The notes: generated by a model from the sequence alone, not told the origin. Numbered from the stretch's first letter, positions 35,301-47,110 are shown. The stretch is DNA of 64,000 nt from Gordionus sp. m RMFG-2023 (GCF_954871325.1 NC_088775.1:18205561-18269560), one strand, 5' to 3'. Numbers and translations: made by a program.

Positions 35301-36395
35301 AATTATGTCAATAACATCTCCAGATATGTCCTTTTCATTTCTGTCCTGTTTTATTAAATTTAAAATTCTCCATACTTTAATAGTCAAATCTTGTGAACAT
35401 GATAATAAATATATAGTATCTTGGTTAAAAAAAAATCAAAATATAAAATAATTAAATAAACTATGAATTTTAATAATATCTAAGCCACGAATCCAGTCCA
35501 TATGGCCCTTTATATTTATATTAGAATGATTTAATATTACTGGCTTATTAAAGTTTGATGAAATATTAATCATGAATATATTAATATCTCCATTTGTTAG
35601 TCCACATGATATGAGTAGACCTTTTGTAATAAATATTATATTTTGGAAATAATTAATTGTACTTGTTTCAGTTAATTTAATAAAGCTTGTTGATATGACA
35701 TAATCATACTTAAATTGATAAGTAAGGGAATGTGAGATTGATTCTTTTTTAATCATGTTTAAAAAAATTTAATCTTTTGAAAAATGTATGAAATATATAA
35801 GAAACCTTTTATATTATATAAATTAAACATTATATCAGAGTTCATGCTACTTAAAACAAGGAATATTTGATGTTCTGATAAAAATTTTATATCCATACTA
35901 AGTATAGGCTGGGAAGATTTGCATACAAAATCTTTCAAAATATTCTATAAAATGGTATAAAAACATTGTAATTTTATAAAACCTTATGTTTATCTTTGAA
36001 ATATGACAACTTTACCTCTCCTTCCTTTGAAGCTGAGGCCAATAAATCTTGTTTAAGTAAATTATATATAACACAATCAAATTATTTATATACAACAATT
36101 ATATTTACCTATATCTTTAAAAGAAGCCCATTTAAGAAAAACAATTTCTTCTAAATGCTCACAATAAATATCAATTATTCTTCCAGAATTTTTAATGCTT
36201 TTACACTTATATTTATGTTAGGTATTTTAAAATTGATAATTTTATTACGAATGGTAAGTATATCGCTATTGAGTTTGTTAAAGCATATGCAATAAGACCA
36301 TTTTTGCTCCATGACACAATGTTAGGACTGTTATTACAGCCTGCGCTTGTATAAAGTAGATCACAGGAGAGAAGCATAATCTTTAACAACGGCAA
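26347..36395 (-). CDS. ELP2: ELP2, WD40 subunit of the Elongator complex, about 18 exons
   Basis: ELP2 is the double beta-propeller scaffold of Elongator, which modifies wobble uridine 34 of tRNAs. N to C on the minus strand the exons include 36249-36395 (NSPNIVSWSKNGLIAYALTN), 36109-36205, 36016-36047 (DLLASASKEGE), 35806-35944, about 35462-35740 (GHMDWIRGLD), 35297-35419 (YLLSCSQDLTIKVWRIL), 33593-33697 (LNAHKNWIYSVYWHP), 33416-33528 (FISASIDESIIIWEYDE), about 32385-32715 (GAIFDPTGYRILAH; YLLSVSSDQSTRLH), about 30755-30820 (RCQIHGYDINCIA), about 30520-30600, about 29385-29520 (NPLDLTNLPIYTDE), about 28690-28850 (KKLYGHGNEIFSLAYDP), 27466-about 27690 (SLTITQMTFSHNGRLLLSVS then RDRSW), 27170-about 27310 (HTRIIWDCSW ... 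SRDKK), 26931-27076 (AILWTQ), 26451-26561 (YLVAFGLENSSIQIWML) and probably 26347-26374. The QIHGYD, TVTQMAFSP-like and IIWDCSW signatures identify ELP2 rather than a generic WD40 protein. The last 60 or so residues of the usual C-terminus (LCWK...CGEDHTVKI) were not clearly found. The start could be 36395 or 36377. Confidence 0.92.
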
Positions 36396-38084
36396 CTTAG
36401 AATTTTAAAACGACTGAGAATATTTTTGACAGTGACATTTGTGTATATGACATATATGAGAATATATTGATAATTATGGGTACAAATTTAAAAATTATTT
36501 CCATTTTCTCTAATTTATGTAAAAAATAATTAAACAAGTGAAATATTTTAATATTTAGACCGGCCTAAAAAATAAGAAACCAGGATTTGGCTATTTTTTT
36601 TTCAAGTCTGTTATCGGGCGGATTTCAAAAAATAAATTTAAATTATTTTGACCTCTGCAGTTATCATAAAAAAATCGTAATTTATAAAATTTATATGATT
36701 ATTTAAAGAATATATTTTAATTATTTGGTTTGTTAAATTTTCTCATTATTTATATAAGTTTTTAAAAAATTAATTGATGCTGAAAACTTTGTTTATTCAG
36801 ATCCCTTATAAATAATTCTATGATAATTTGATAAGGATTCTAAAAAATTTCTAAGATCATATCTAAATTGAGTCCCGAGGGAACCCCACCGTTTTATTTT
36901 TTTCCACCTGTGCTAAGGGTTGAGCCTATCTTATATTTATTTAATTTCCAACATGGTCATAAATAATGAAGTCCTACATTTAGCAGATTTTTAAAAAAAT
37001 TTGCTTTCAGTCGTAACTATACCCCTCTCTTCAACAAATCCCCTATAAAATATTGCAGATTTTGCGTTAATATAATGGTTATTTTCCTTTTTCCCATTTA
37101 TGTTATCAGATAGAATAATATACAAATTACATCTATATAAAAATAGTCTCCTTAAAAATTATTTTCACTTTATTTAAAAGAGAATATTTTTTGTTTCATG
37201 ATATTTTATTTCTAATAATAGATATGTTTTCCATAGTTTTTTTACTCATAAATTGTTTTTTCCCAGTTTTTTTGAGATTCGCAGTTTTCATTCCTATGTT
37301 TTTTCCCCGCAGTTTTTCGGTAAAGAATTCTTCCCACATGCTTTCCATTTTTTTTATAGATTAACATTATAAAATATTATTATTTATAAATAAAAATATT
37401 AAAATATATAATATAAAACTTGAAACGTCATCTAGAGAATATAGTAATATATAATGTTCAAAATAATTTTGAAAATTTTTATACTTCATTATTAAATAAG
37501 ATGAGTTTACAACATGAAAACAGTTTATTTTTACCATAATTCTTTTTTTTTTAAATATATATTTTTTAAATATTGACTCAAAATAATATAATTTTTTTTA
37601 TCGAATATTTATTTTTTACAATACATAATTGTCGCTTTTGTAGATATTGTTACAAATAAAGCGGTCACTTAAAAGCTTAACAAAGCCTAAAATATATTTA
37701 AAAATTTTCAAAGTTGTAGTATTAAAAGCTGAGGAATTTACACAATTTTTATTAAATTTGAATTTTATTATTTAATAAAGTAAAAAGGAATAAGTATCAT
37801 TTTTCTATAAAAAGTTACGTTATATAGTATAGTCATCTACATAGTCATGAACAATGTATGTACCAACTAAAAAATATGAATAATATAAAATTAGCATAAC
37901 ATCAAATTATCTTAACAAAGTATAAACTTATAAAATTTAGAATAATAATATCTAATTATTATAATATAAAATATTCAAAAAATAAATTCCAAAAAAGTGG
38001 TCACTATGATGTTATTATTACAAAAAAACAACTGGAATTTTTTTTATAAAAATACATTTTCAAAGTGGTTACTCATCAGATTTG
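36396..38084. other. AT-rich intergenic stretch upstream of ELP2
   Basis: The ELP2 promoter should lie at the left edge. No coding sequence or terminal repeat could be supported in the remainder, which is mostly simple A/T-rich sequence. Confidence 0.4.
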
Positions 38085-38225
38085 TTAAAGTATCTAGATA
38101 TAAAAATGTGGTATCTGTATCTAGATAGATTCTTTTTAATATCTGTATCTGGATAGATTTTATTCAAATATCTGTATCGCGATCTAGATGTTATTTTAGA
38201 TGTATCTATATCTGTTTTTAGATAC
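38085..38225. repeat. GTATCTAGATA-rich interspersed repeat fragment
   Basis: Repeated GTATCTGTATCTAGATA-like motifs over about 140 bp match the internal motifs of the MITE family at 22550-22697 and 62988-63055. Its ends are not resolved. Confidence 0.5.
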
Positions 38226-38503
38226 CTTTAAAATACATTTTGATATATTTTTATTTTATTTTTATATTATAGATAAATATATTTGAATGCAAAATTTATT
38301 TTATTTCATATGATGAGTGTATAATTTAAATATATTATGTTAAAAAAATATTAAGACTTAAAACTTATATATAAAAAAGATATATATAAAAATATTTATT
38401 AAAAAACAACCTAAGTTTTTATTTAATGAATGTGATTTTATTCATGAATATTGTTTAGTAAGTTGTAAAAATTTATATATATAGCATTATTTTAAATTAG
38501 CTA

Positions 38504-39540
38504 ATGAAGCTAGTAGCTAGTTCTCCTTATATTTTTCAGGGAGATAAATATATGTGCACGCTTAATTACTGTGCAACTATTTCACTGCTAATTATCAAAT
38601 TGAAGAATTTTAAACAAATGAACATGAGATTTTGTTTACTACTCCTAGATGCCTTACTTAAAGGGATTGAAGATAGGAAAATTAATCAATATTTGATCTA
38701 GGTTATTGGGACAATATTTGAAGATGAAAATATTATAGCAATTATGTTCTATCCTTTTTTTTTAAACTTGATTGGACATCAGAGTTGTACATTTGCTCAA
38801 AATAAAAAGATCTTCAAAGATCTAGATCCTTGAAGATCGTAAAATTTGAAGATCTTTTATTTTTTAAAAATTTTGTGTAACGATCTTCATGATATTTATT
38901 TTTTTACCCCTTTATTAAAAGCCCAGATGTTTTTCAATTTTATTAATATAATATTTCTTTTATGTTTTATACCTCTCCTCCTGCCTTGATGAAAATTGAA
39001 AAACATCTGGGCTTTTAATAAAGGGGTAAAAAAATAAATATCATGAAGATCTTTGAGGATCGTTGATCGCAGCGATCTTCAAAGATCTAGTTCTTTGAAG
39101 ATCGTTACACAAAATTTTAAAAAAATAAAAGATCTTCAAATTTTACGATCTTCAAAGATCTTGCTCAAAAATCTTCAAAGAAGATCTTTTGTACAACTCT
39201 GTTGGACATGGTTATAAATGAATAAAAATTTTAATAAAAAATAATAATTAATACAAAGATTAGCTGATGAATTTTTAACAGCTGATTGCAAACAAATACC
39301 TGTGAAAAAAAAACAAATAATTTAATATCCGATTTTTTTTAATACCCCAATAATTATTTTAAATATGATTGTCAAGATTTTTTATAAAGATTATCCTGAT
39401 ATAAAATTGTTATTCATGAAATACAGCAACACAATCCCTTTACTTGCCCTATTTGTAGCTGAAAATGACTTTACATATAAATGAGGATGCCTTAATGACC
39501 AAAACTTTGAAAATACAATTATTACTCAAATCTAATAATT
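38504..39540 (+). pseudogene. C-terminal part of a hAT transposase, split by a MITE
   Basis: The left part reads GDKYMCTLNYCATISLLIIK and later LLLLDALLKGIEDRKINQYL, the helical segment before the hAT dimerisation domain. The right part, past the MITE 38780-39201, has FYKDYPDIKLLFMKYSNTIP and CLNDQNFENTII, corresponding to the dimerisation motif and the end of such proteins. Stops and frame changes show the copy is dead. The MITE landed in the middle of the coding region. Confidence 0.6.
38780..39201. mobile_element. Palindromic hAT-type MITE rich in GATCTTCAAAGATC, perfect duplication
   Basis: The 422-bp element starts CAGAGTTGTACA and ends TGTACAACTCTG. It is flanked by identical octamers TTGGACAT (38772-38779 and 39202-39209). 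Its two halves are inverted copies, including a 40-bp arm with AAAAGCCCAGATGTTTTTCA on the left and its complement on the right. Clusters of the palindrome GATCTTCAAAGATC and variants lie in both halves. A half-copy lies at 39693-39875. Confidence 0.9.
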
Positions 39541-39692
39541 GTTTATAATCATTTAATCATATATTATATCCAGTGGCGTAGAGAGGAAATAATTTTATTT
39601 AAAAATTGATTTCAATTTATAAATAAAATTATATACGATATGAAAATGAAATATTAAAAAAACAAATAAGAATTTTTAATTTTAAATGATAA

Positions 39693-39875
39693 CAGCAGAG
39701 TTGTACAAAAGATCTTCTTTGAAGATTTTTGAGCGAGATCTCGCTTAAAAATTTGAGCAAGAAGTTCTTTTACTTTTATAAAATTTTGAGTAACGATCTT
39801 CAAAGATCGAGATCTTTTGAAGATCTTTTATTTAATAATATTTTAGATCAACGATCTTCAAAGCTCTTCATATTT
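39693..39875. mobile_element. Partial second copy of the GATCTTC palindromic MITE
   Basis: The segment begins CAGAGTTGTACAAAAGATCT and contains the same AAAGATC/GATCTTC clusters and a GAGTAACGATCTTCAAAGATC stretch, but it lacks the second terminal repeat. Confidence 0.65.
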
Positions 39876-39949
39876 TATAATGTTATAGTAAATTTATTTT
39901 TTTGATATTATTTTTGAAGTAAATGGGTTAGTAAGCATGTTAAATTAAA

Positions 39950-41445
39950 ATAAAAATTTAATAAAGATGTACCGACAATTTTCATAATCGTTAGTTTTTT
40001 TAAACTTTATTTGACAATTTATATTTTAAAAAAATTTATATTAAAATTTCAATGAAGATGTAATGTAAGTAACACAAAAAAGTAGCAATTGTAATAGTCG
40101 ATCTTATTCGATTTATTGTATCGTAAATAGGTTATAATTATTATTATTAAGATGTAAAAATAAAATTTCAATGAAGATATATTATAGAAAAGTAACAATT
40201 GTTATAATCGTTATTTTTGAAAATTTTTTTAAAGCATAGATATTGTTAACATGTTAAATTAAAATATCAGTGAAGATGCACATGAAAGTGACAATTGTCA
40301 TAATCGTAATTTTTGAACTTTTTTGAATTTTTTTAAGGCAAATGGGTAAAAATTGATATTGTTAACATGTTAAGTTTAAATTTCAGAGAAGATATACTAT
40401 TGGAAAGTGACAATTGTCATAATCGTTATTATTGAACTTTTTTTAATTTTTTTAAAGCAAATGGGTAAAAATAGATATTGTTAACATGTGAAATTAAAAT
40501 TTCAGTGAAGATGTACCACAGGAAACTGACAATTGTCATAATCGTTATTTTTGTACTTTTTTGAATTTTTTTAAAGCAAATGGGTAAAAATAGATATTGT
40601 TAATATGTTATATTAAAATTTCAGTGAAGATGAACCACAGGAAAGTGACAATTGTCATACTCGTTATTATTGAACTTTTTAAAATTTTTTTAAAGTAAAT
40701 GGGTAAAAATAGATATTGTTAATATGTTAAATTAAAATTTCAGTGAAGATGTACCACAGGAAAGTGTCAATTGTCATAATCGTTATTTTTGAACCTTTTT
40801 GAATTTTTTTAAAGCAAATGGGTAAAAATAGATATTGTTAACATGTTAAATTAAAATTTCAGTGAAGATGTACTATAGGAAAGTGACAATTATCATAATC
40901 GTTATTTTTGAACTTTTTTGAATATTTTAAAGCAAATGGGTAAAAATAGATATTGTTAACATGTTAAATTAAAATCTCAGAGAAGATGTATCACAGGAAA
41001 GTCAAAATTGTCATAATCGTTATTTTTGAACCTTTTTGAATTTTTTTAAAGCTAATGGGTAAAAATAGATATTGTTAACATGTTAAATTAAAATTTAAGT
41101 GAAGATGTATCACAGAAAAGTGACAATTGTCATAACTGTCATAATCGTTATTTTTGTACTTTTTTGAATTTTTTTAAGGCAAATGGATAAAAATATTTAT
41201 TGTTAACACGTTAAATGAAGATGTACTACAGGAAAGTTACAATTGTCATATCGTTATTATTGAGCTTTTTTGAATTTTTTAAAGCAAATGGGTAAAAATA
41301 GATATTGTTAATATGTTAAATTAAAATTTCAGTGATGATATATCACAGGAAAGTGACAATTGCCATAATCGTTTTTTTAAACTTTTTTGATTTTTTTTTA
41401 TATATAACATAGAAAACTGACAATTGTCATATTTTTTTATTAAAC
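39950..41445. repeat. 119-bp tandem array with two palindromes per monomer
   Basis: About 12-14 copies, degenerate at the left and homogeneous from about 40260 to 41380. Anchors at 40291, 40411, 40529, 40648 and 40767 give a spacing of 118-120 bp. Each typical monomer has the perfect palindrome TGACAATTGTCA followed by TAATCG, a T-rich spacer, AAATGGGTAAAAATAGATAT, then the perfect palindrome TTAACATGTTAA. A related array is at 51975-52590. It is non-coding. Confidence 0.92.
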
Positions 41446-41498
41446 AAGGATAAAATAAAGATATTTTGAAATTATTTATCATTTCAAAATTATTAAAC

Positions 41499-42365
41499 TT
41501 TCTCTAAATGCAAATAAACTAAATTTATATCTCTAATAATCACCTGACTCACAATCTACATAAAATGTTATAAATTTTAAATAAACAATTTTCCCAGAAC
41601 TTGATGATATTAAATTTTCCATGTGCATCTTTTATATTATTTAGCTCAATAAGAAAAAAATTAATATTAAATTTTAAAATTTTGGGTTACAACACAACAT
41701 TGAAAAATTTAAAAATAAATTTTAATTAAGAACCCTTCTATAAATTTAGGTAGCTGACATATAAATGCAATATATAAAAAATTTAAAAATGGTTGGTTCA
41801 GTTTAGATTCTCTTTAATAACGGTTAATATATATTTAACAAATCGTTTCAGGTTTGGTTTAGCTGAGTTAATAATCAAGCTAAACCTTGGATATGAACTA
41901 AAAAGATTTTACAAAAAAAACATTGTTGAAACAAATAAAGTCATCGAAAAACACAACAAATAAACTGAATTGTATTGTTAAAATGTTAATTTTGATATAT
42001 TTTTCAAATCCCACATAAATTTTTTGAACTCTATAATTGTCCCATATATAATATTTCTCTATAAAATCAAGATCTATAAAATCAAGATCTACAAAATAAT
42101 TCTCTACAAAATAATTCTCTACAATGTAATTCTCTACAAAATAATTTTTTATAAAAGTAATTCTTTTTAAAAGTAATTCTCTTATAAAATCATTCTCTAT
42201 AAACAACATTCTCTATAAAATCAATCTCGAAGTCATTCTCTATAAAAGACGTTCTCTATAAAATAATTTTCTTTAAAATATTCTCTATTAACGACATTCT
42301 CTATAAACGGCATTCTTTATAAAATCATTCACTATAAATTAATTCTCTATATAAAAAGTATTCTC
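41499..42365. repeat. Left arm of a Foldback-like long inverted repeat
   Basis: This segment is the inverted counterpart of 45935-46826. The inner part (about 42050-42365) is a tandem series of units such as TCTATAAAATAATTC. The outer part includes GGTTTAGCTTGATTATT-like and TTCCATGTGCATCTTTTATA sequence and, at its outer edge, the reverse complement of part of the piggyBac fragment at 46770. The arm is about 0.87 kb and is matched over nearly its full length. Confidence 0.85.
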
Positions 42366-42502
42366 TTTTTTTTCATAATATTAATTAAAAAAATTTTATT
42401 TAATAAAGAAAAAATTTAATATATCTGAATCTGAAAGAAGAAATAAAATGAAAAAGAAAATTATGATTATGATTTATAATAAAAATGGTATTTAAAATTT
42501 TT

Positions 42503-44081
42503 GGTTACTGCCACTTATTATTTTTACTTATTTTTTTTTGTTATTTTTTTTATGTTATTTTTTTATGTTATTATTTTACGATATTTTTTTATGATATTTT
42601 TTTTTATCAATTTTTATGATATATTTTTTTTATCAATTTTTTATTTTTAAGTTATATTTTTGAGAATTTTGCATACAAATTTAATTTTTTTTGTGGTAAA
42701 ATATAGGAATTATTAATTCCGCATATTTAAGTTATAATTTTGCATACAAATTTAATTTTTTTTTTGGTAAAATATAGGAATTATTAATTCCGCATATTTA
42801 ATAAGTTATATTTAGATTTTACATACAAATTTAATTTTTTTTTGTGGTAAAATATAGGAATTATTAATTCCGCATATTTAAGTTATATTTAGGAGAATTT
42901 TGCATACAAATTTAATTTTTTTTGCGGTAAAATATAGGAATTATTAATTCCGCATATTTAGATAATATTTAGGAGAATTTTGCATACAAATTTAATTTTT
43001 TTTGTGGTAAAATATTTAAATTATTTTTATAGGAGAATTTTGCCTACAAATTATATTTTTTATTTAGGTCTACAAATTTTTATTGACCCCACCTTTGAAG
43101 TTTAAGTGATTTTTAAGAAAATTTTGCCTACAAATTTAATTTTTTATTTAAGATATTTAAAAAAGTTTTTTCTATAAATTTTTATTTAAGATATTTTGAA
43201 AATTTTTTTCTACAAAATGTTGTATTAGGGGTAAAAAAATATAGAAATTCTTAATTCCGCATCGTTTATATATGGGGGAGAGAGGGGGTAGGTAATGGGT
43301 CATTCATTCTCGAAATTTTGTTGATCCTAATGACAGATCCATCCACACCCAAAAAGTCCAAAGGCTGTGGCGGGATCTAAAAACAAACTACAAAAGACAT
43401 GTGGATCGCGATTATATTCATGAATATCTTCTTGAATATAAGTATTTCAGAAAATATAAATTGTTAAATCGTTCTGACATTTTCATTCATTTTATAAATG
43501 ATTGTATTAACTTTAATAATATATTTATTCAATGAATAAAATTGAGTATTTAATACTATATATCGTGTATAAATTTGAATACTATATTTAATTGCGTCAT
43601 TTAATACTATATTTCGATTTAATCCTTCACTAGAAAGGGTAAAAATCACTTAAACTTCAAAGGTGGGGTCAATAAAAATTTGTTGACCTATATAAAAAAT
43701 ATAATTTGTAGGCAAAATTCTCCTATAAAAATAATTTAAATATTTTACCACAAAAAAAATTAAATTTGTATGCAAAATTCTCCTAAATATAACTTAAATA
43801 TGCGGAATTAATATTCCTATATTTTACCACAATAAAAATTAAATTTGTATGCAAAATTCTCCTAAATATAACTTAAATATGCGGAATTAATAATTCCTAT
43901 ATTTTACCACAAAAAAATTAAATTTGTATGCAAAATTCTCAAAAATATAACTTAAAAATAAAAAATTGATAAAAAAAATATCATAAAAAAATAACAAAAA
44001 AATAACATAAAAAAATAACAAAAAAAAATAACAAAAAAAAATAAAATAAAAATAATATACCCCCCGAGAGTGGCAATAACC
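42503..44081 (+). mobile_element. Second Merlin element, non-autonomous
   Basis: Inverted repeats of several hundred bp begin GGTTACTGCCACT at 42503 and end AGTGGCAATAACC at 44081. Tandem-like TTTAATTTTTTTTGTGGTAAAATA blocks occur within both arms. The flanks AAATTTTT and AAAGTTTT agree at 7 of 8. The interior (about 43320-43560, plus) keeps only the C-terminal part of the transposase (SIHTQKVQRLWRDLK, then IHEYLLEYKY), related to the copy at 1649-3587. The catalytic Glu of that motif is Gln here, and the first two catalytic Asp regions are absent. Confidence 0.85.
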
Positions 44082-44108
44082 AAAGTTTTTTAAGGAAAAA
44101 AAATAGAA

Positions 44109-45592
44109 GGCCACTTCCAAACACGACGTTTTTTCAAAACGTTTTCCGAGGCACGTTTTTCGCAATATTTTTTACTTCCAAACAACGATTTATATTTTAC
44201 AGCTGATTTTATAACTAGATATTTTATTATGAGACATTATAAAAAAAAACGAAAAGTAAGTATAATTTATAAAGAAAGAGTGCCCTACTTTCTAAAGCTA
44301 TAGAGTGATCAGTTGAAATGCTGATAAAATTATATCTACAATTACTCTTTTACATAATATTATTGATTATGATAAAATAGAATATACACCTAATATTTTA
44401 CCTATTACTGAAAATTTAGGGATCAGTAGATCTTTAAATGCTTCAAGTTCTAATTCAATTCAAGAGAAAGAGAATTATTTAAAGACTATTTTAATTCTTT
44501 AATATATGTTTAATTTAACATTTTATCATTATATATTAAATAAATAAATTACTTTTGTATGTGTATATAAATTAATAAATTACTTTTGTATGTTTATATA
44601 AATCACTTATGTATGTGTATATAAATCATTTATTTTAATTTAAACTTATTAAATATTACATAACTATTTAAACATCAACATTTTCTACTATAATATTATT
44701 TATATAATTATAAATAAGAGTTTGCACATTAATTTTCATGGCGTCCTTAACTTCATTTGGAACCTTCTTTACATTATCAACCAAAGACAGGCACCATAAT
44801 CTATCTGGGTCATTATCAATTTCTAACATTTTGTCAAAATATCTTTCCATTGGGTCTTTTGTTACTCTAGCCCTTTTTACAGGTCTTACATTCTCTATAT
44901 TATCTGTGATATTATTTAGTGTCTTTCTTGGTGTGGTGGAAGTAGTAAGAATGATAGTGAATCATACCATTTCCATGGAGTGCTAGCTTTTGCAGCATCC
45001 CATGAATGCACTTCTTCTCTCTTTCTCTTTTCCTTTAAATAAGAATCCCTCAAATTCTTCCATTTTAATTTACAGACATTTGGGGATGAATCAAGCCTGG
45101 TAAATAATAAAGGATAAAAAATAATTTTATTTAAATAAAGATATAAATTATTAAATTCATATTCCATGCTTACTAATAAATAGTATCTAATTAAAAAGTC
45201 TGTTAATTAAAAATTATTATTATAAAATAGTCAATATTTTCAATATAAAGTCTTGTTCTACTTTTTAGCACATAAAGTCCATAGTTCATCTACTAATAAT
45301 CTATTAGAATAATTATCATTAGATTGGTTCCATAAATCGTCATGATCTTCTACAAAATTTATCAATTCAGATACAAAATTTCCTCTAAAATCATTTCATT
45401 TATTGAATAAAAAAAATTACTTATTCATTTCAATTGTATCAGACGCCATTTAATCATTAAAAAAAATCAAGCTAGTTTGTTATTAAAATAATCGCAAAAT
45501 CGTATGCAAAATCGTTTGGTTTGGAAGCACACATCTATTAAGCTTAATTTGTTATTTATCGCGTTGAAAAAACGTCGTGTTTGGAAGTGGCC
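44109..45592 (-). mobile_element. PIF/Harbinger-type element carrying only a MADF gene
   Basis: Perfect inverted terminal repeats of 29 bp begin GGCCACTTCCAAACACGACG and are flanked by GAA on both sides (44106-44108, 45593-45595), a 3-bp duplication as in PIF/Harbinger. The only gene recognised is a MADF-domain protein on the minus strand. No DDE nuclease is present, so it would depend on an enzyme made elsewhere. It sits 27 bp from the end of the second Merlin element. Confidence 0.8.
44668..45450 (-). CDS. MADF (Myb/SANT-like) DNA-binding protein with BESS-like tail
   Basis: In Harbinger elements a Myb/MADF-type protein helps bring the transposase to the element ends. A first exon near 45450 reads MASDTIEMNK. 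The second (about 45271-45393) gives FVSELINFVEDHDDLWNQSN and LLVDELWTLCAKK, the first helices of MADF. The third (to about 44930) gives CKLKWKNLRDSYLKEKRKRE, then HSWDAAKASTPWKWYDSLSF. A C-terminal part (YFDKMLEIDNDPDRLWCLSL ... KVPNEVKDAMKI, to 44668) resembles a BESS interaction motif but lies in another frame, so either a small intron or a frame change near 44930 separates them. The splice sites look normal (CCAG acceptor before LDSSPNV). Apart from that point the gene looks intact. Confidence 0.7.
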
Positions 45593-45934
45593 GAAGGCGA
45601 GGAAACGTTAGAGGTTTTTATTAATAAAATAAATATTTTTAAAAAAATATATTTTAATGTTATATTTTATCTGACTCTGAATAACGAATAAAAAAGAGAG
45701 ATTTTTATATAATCTTAAAATTTTAATAAATCCCCCATTTCACTCACATATGTTAAGAAATCCCCCATCAATGTAACCCAAAATTTTAAAACTAATTTTT
45801 TTTCAAATAAAATAAATTTCAAAATCGTCTGTGCATTTCAAATAAAATAGAAGGTGAAGGGTGAAGTTTTTATTTTTATTATAAAAAGAATTATATATAT
45901 ATAATTTTTTTATATAATTAATGGGGTTCCACGT

Positions 45935-46826
45935 CTTTATAGAGAAACCATTATAGAGAATGATAGAGAAACATTTATAGAGAAAACAATTATAGAGAAT
46001 GCATTTATAGAGAATTGTTTTATAGAGAATGTAGTTTATAGAGAATAATTTTTATAGAGAATTATTTTATAGAGAATGCCGTTTATAGAGAATGGTTTAA
46101 TAGAGAATGATTTTAAAGAGAATTATTTTATAGAGAATGTCCTTTATAGAGAATGTCCTTTATAGAGAATGACTTCAAAGGGAATGATTTTATAAGAGAA
46201 TTACTTTTAAAGAGAATTACTTTTATAGAGAATTATTTTGTAGAGAATTACATTGTAGATAATTATTTTGTAGATCTTGCTTTTATAGAGATATATTATA
46301 TATGGGACAATTATAGAGTTCAAAAAATTTATGCGGGATTTGAAAAATATATCAAAATTAACATTTTAACAATACAATTCAGTTTATTTGTTGTGTTTTT
46401 TCGATGACTTTATTTGTTTCAACAATGGTTTTTTTTAAAATCTTTTTAGTTCATATCCAAGGTTTAGCTTGATTATTAACCTAAACCAAACCTGAAACGA
46501 TTTGTTAAATATATATTAACCGTTATTAAAGAGAATCTAAACTGAACCAAACATTTTTAAATGGTTTCTATATTGCATTTATATGTCATCTACCTAAATT
46601 TATAGAAGGGTTCTTAACTTAAAATTTATTTTTAATAACCCAAAATTTTAAAATTAATACTAATTTTTTTTCTTATGGAGCTAAATACTATAAAAGATGC
46701 ACATGGAAAATTTAATATCATCAAGTTCTGGAAGAATTGTCTATTTAATATTTATAACATTTTTTATAGATTGTGAGTCAGGTGTTTATTAGAGATATAA
46801 ATTTAGTTTATTTGCATTTAGAGAAA
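45935..46826. repeat. Right arm of the Foldback-like inverted repeat
   Basis: Its inner part (45935-46260) is a tandem series of TATAGAGAAT-containing units of about 15-18 bp, the complement of the left arm. The outer part mirrors 41499-42010. Between the arms (42366-45934) lie the second Merlin and the Harbinger element. Tandem subrepeats inside long inverted arms are the hallmark of Drosophila Foldback elements; membership in that group is inferred from structure only. Confidence 0.85.
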
Positions 46827-47110
46827 ATAGAACTGTTAGTTTCATACATACCAAAAAAGTATAAGAATATAGTGCTGCTTTCTATTTCTACACACCACAT
46901 TATGATAACAAAATTGATGCGTCAACTGATGAGTTTAAAAAACCAGAAATTATAACTTTTTATAAGGAGTTGATACAGTTGATCAACTATCCCCATATAT
47001 TATATATCCAGGAAATTCAATAGATGGCCATTGGCCTATTTTTATACTATAGTAAATATATCAATAATAAATGTATTGATAGTTCATAAAGCTAATAATT
47101 TATCAAATAT
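46770..47110 (+). pseudogene. piggyBac transposase C-terminal fragment
   Basis: Translated patches in three frames give VFIRDINLVYLHLEK, KKYKNIVLLSIS (usual 'DK--V-MLSTIH'), KPEIITFYKE and then RWPLAYFYTIVNISIINVLI followed by VHKANN, matching the piggyBac 'RKT-RWP---FY---NI--IN' end region. Frame changes between the patches show it is dead. About 60 bp of its left part is mirrored at 41499-41560, so the inverted duplication reached into it. Confidence 0.6.

Noticed and set aside
39950-41445. CRISPR-like array
   Set aside because: The whole 119-bp unit repeats with no unique spacers, and the genome is eukaryotic.
41898-42209. Repetitive 103-residue protein (FIENDF/VENYFVENY)
   Set aside because: It is a translation of the tandem units in the Foldback-like arm; the mirror arm (46153-46407) gives the same artefact.
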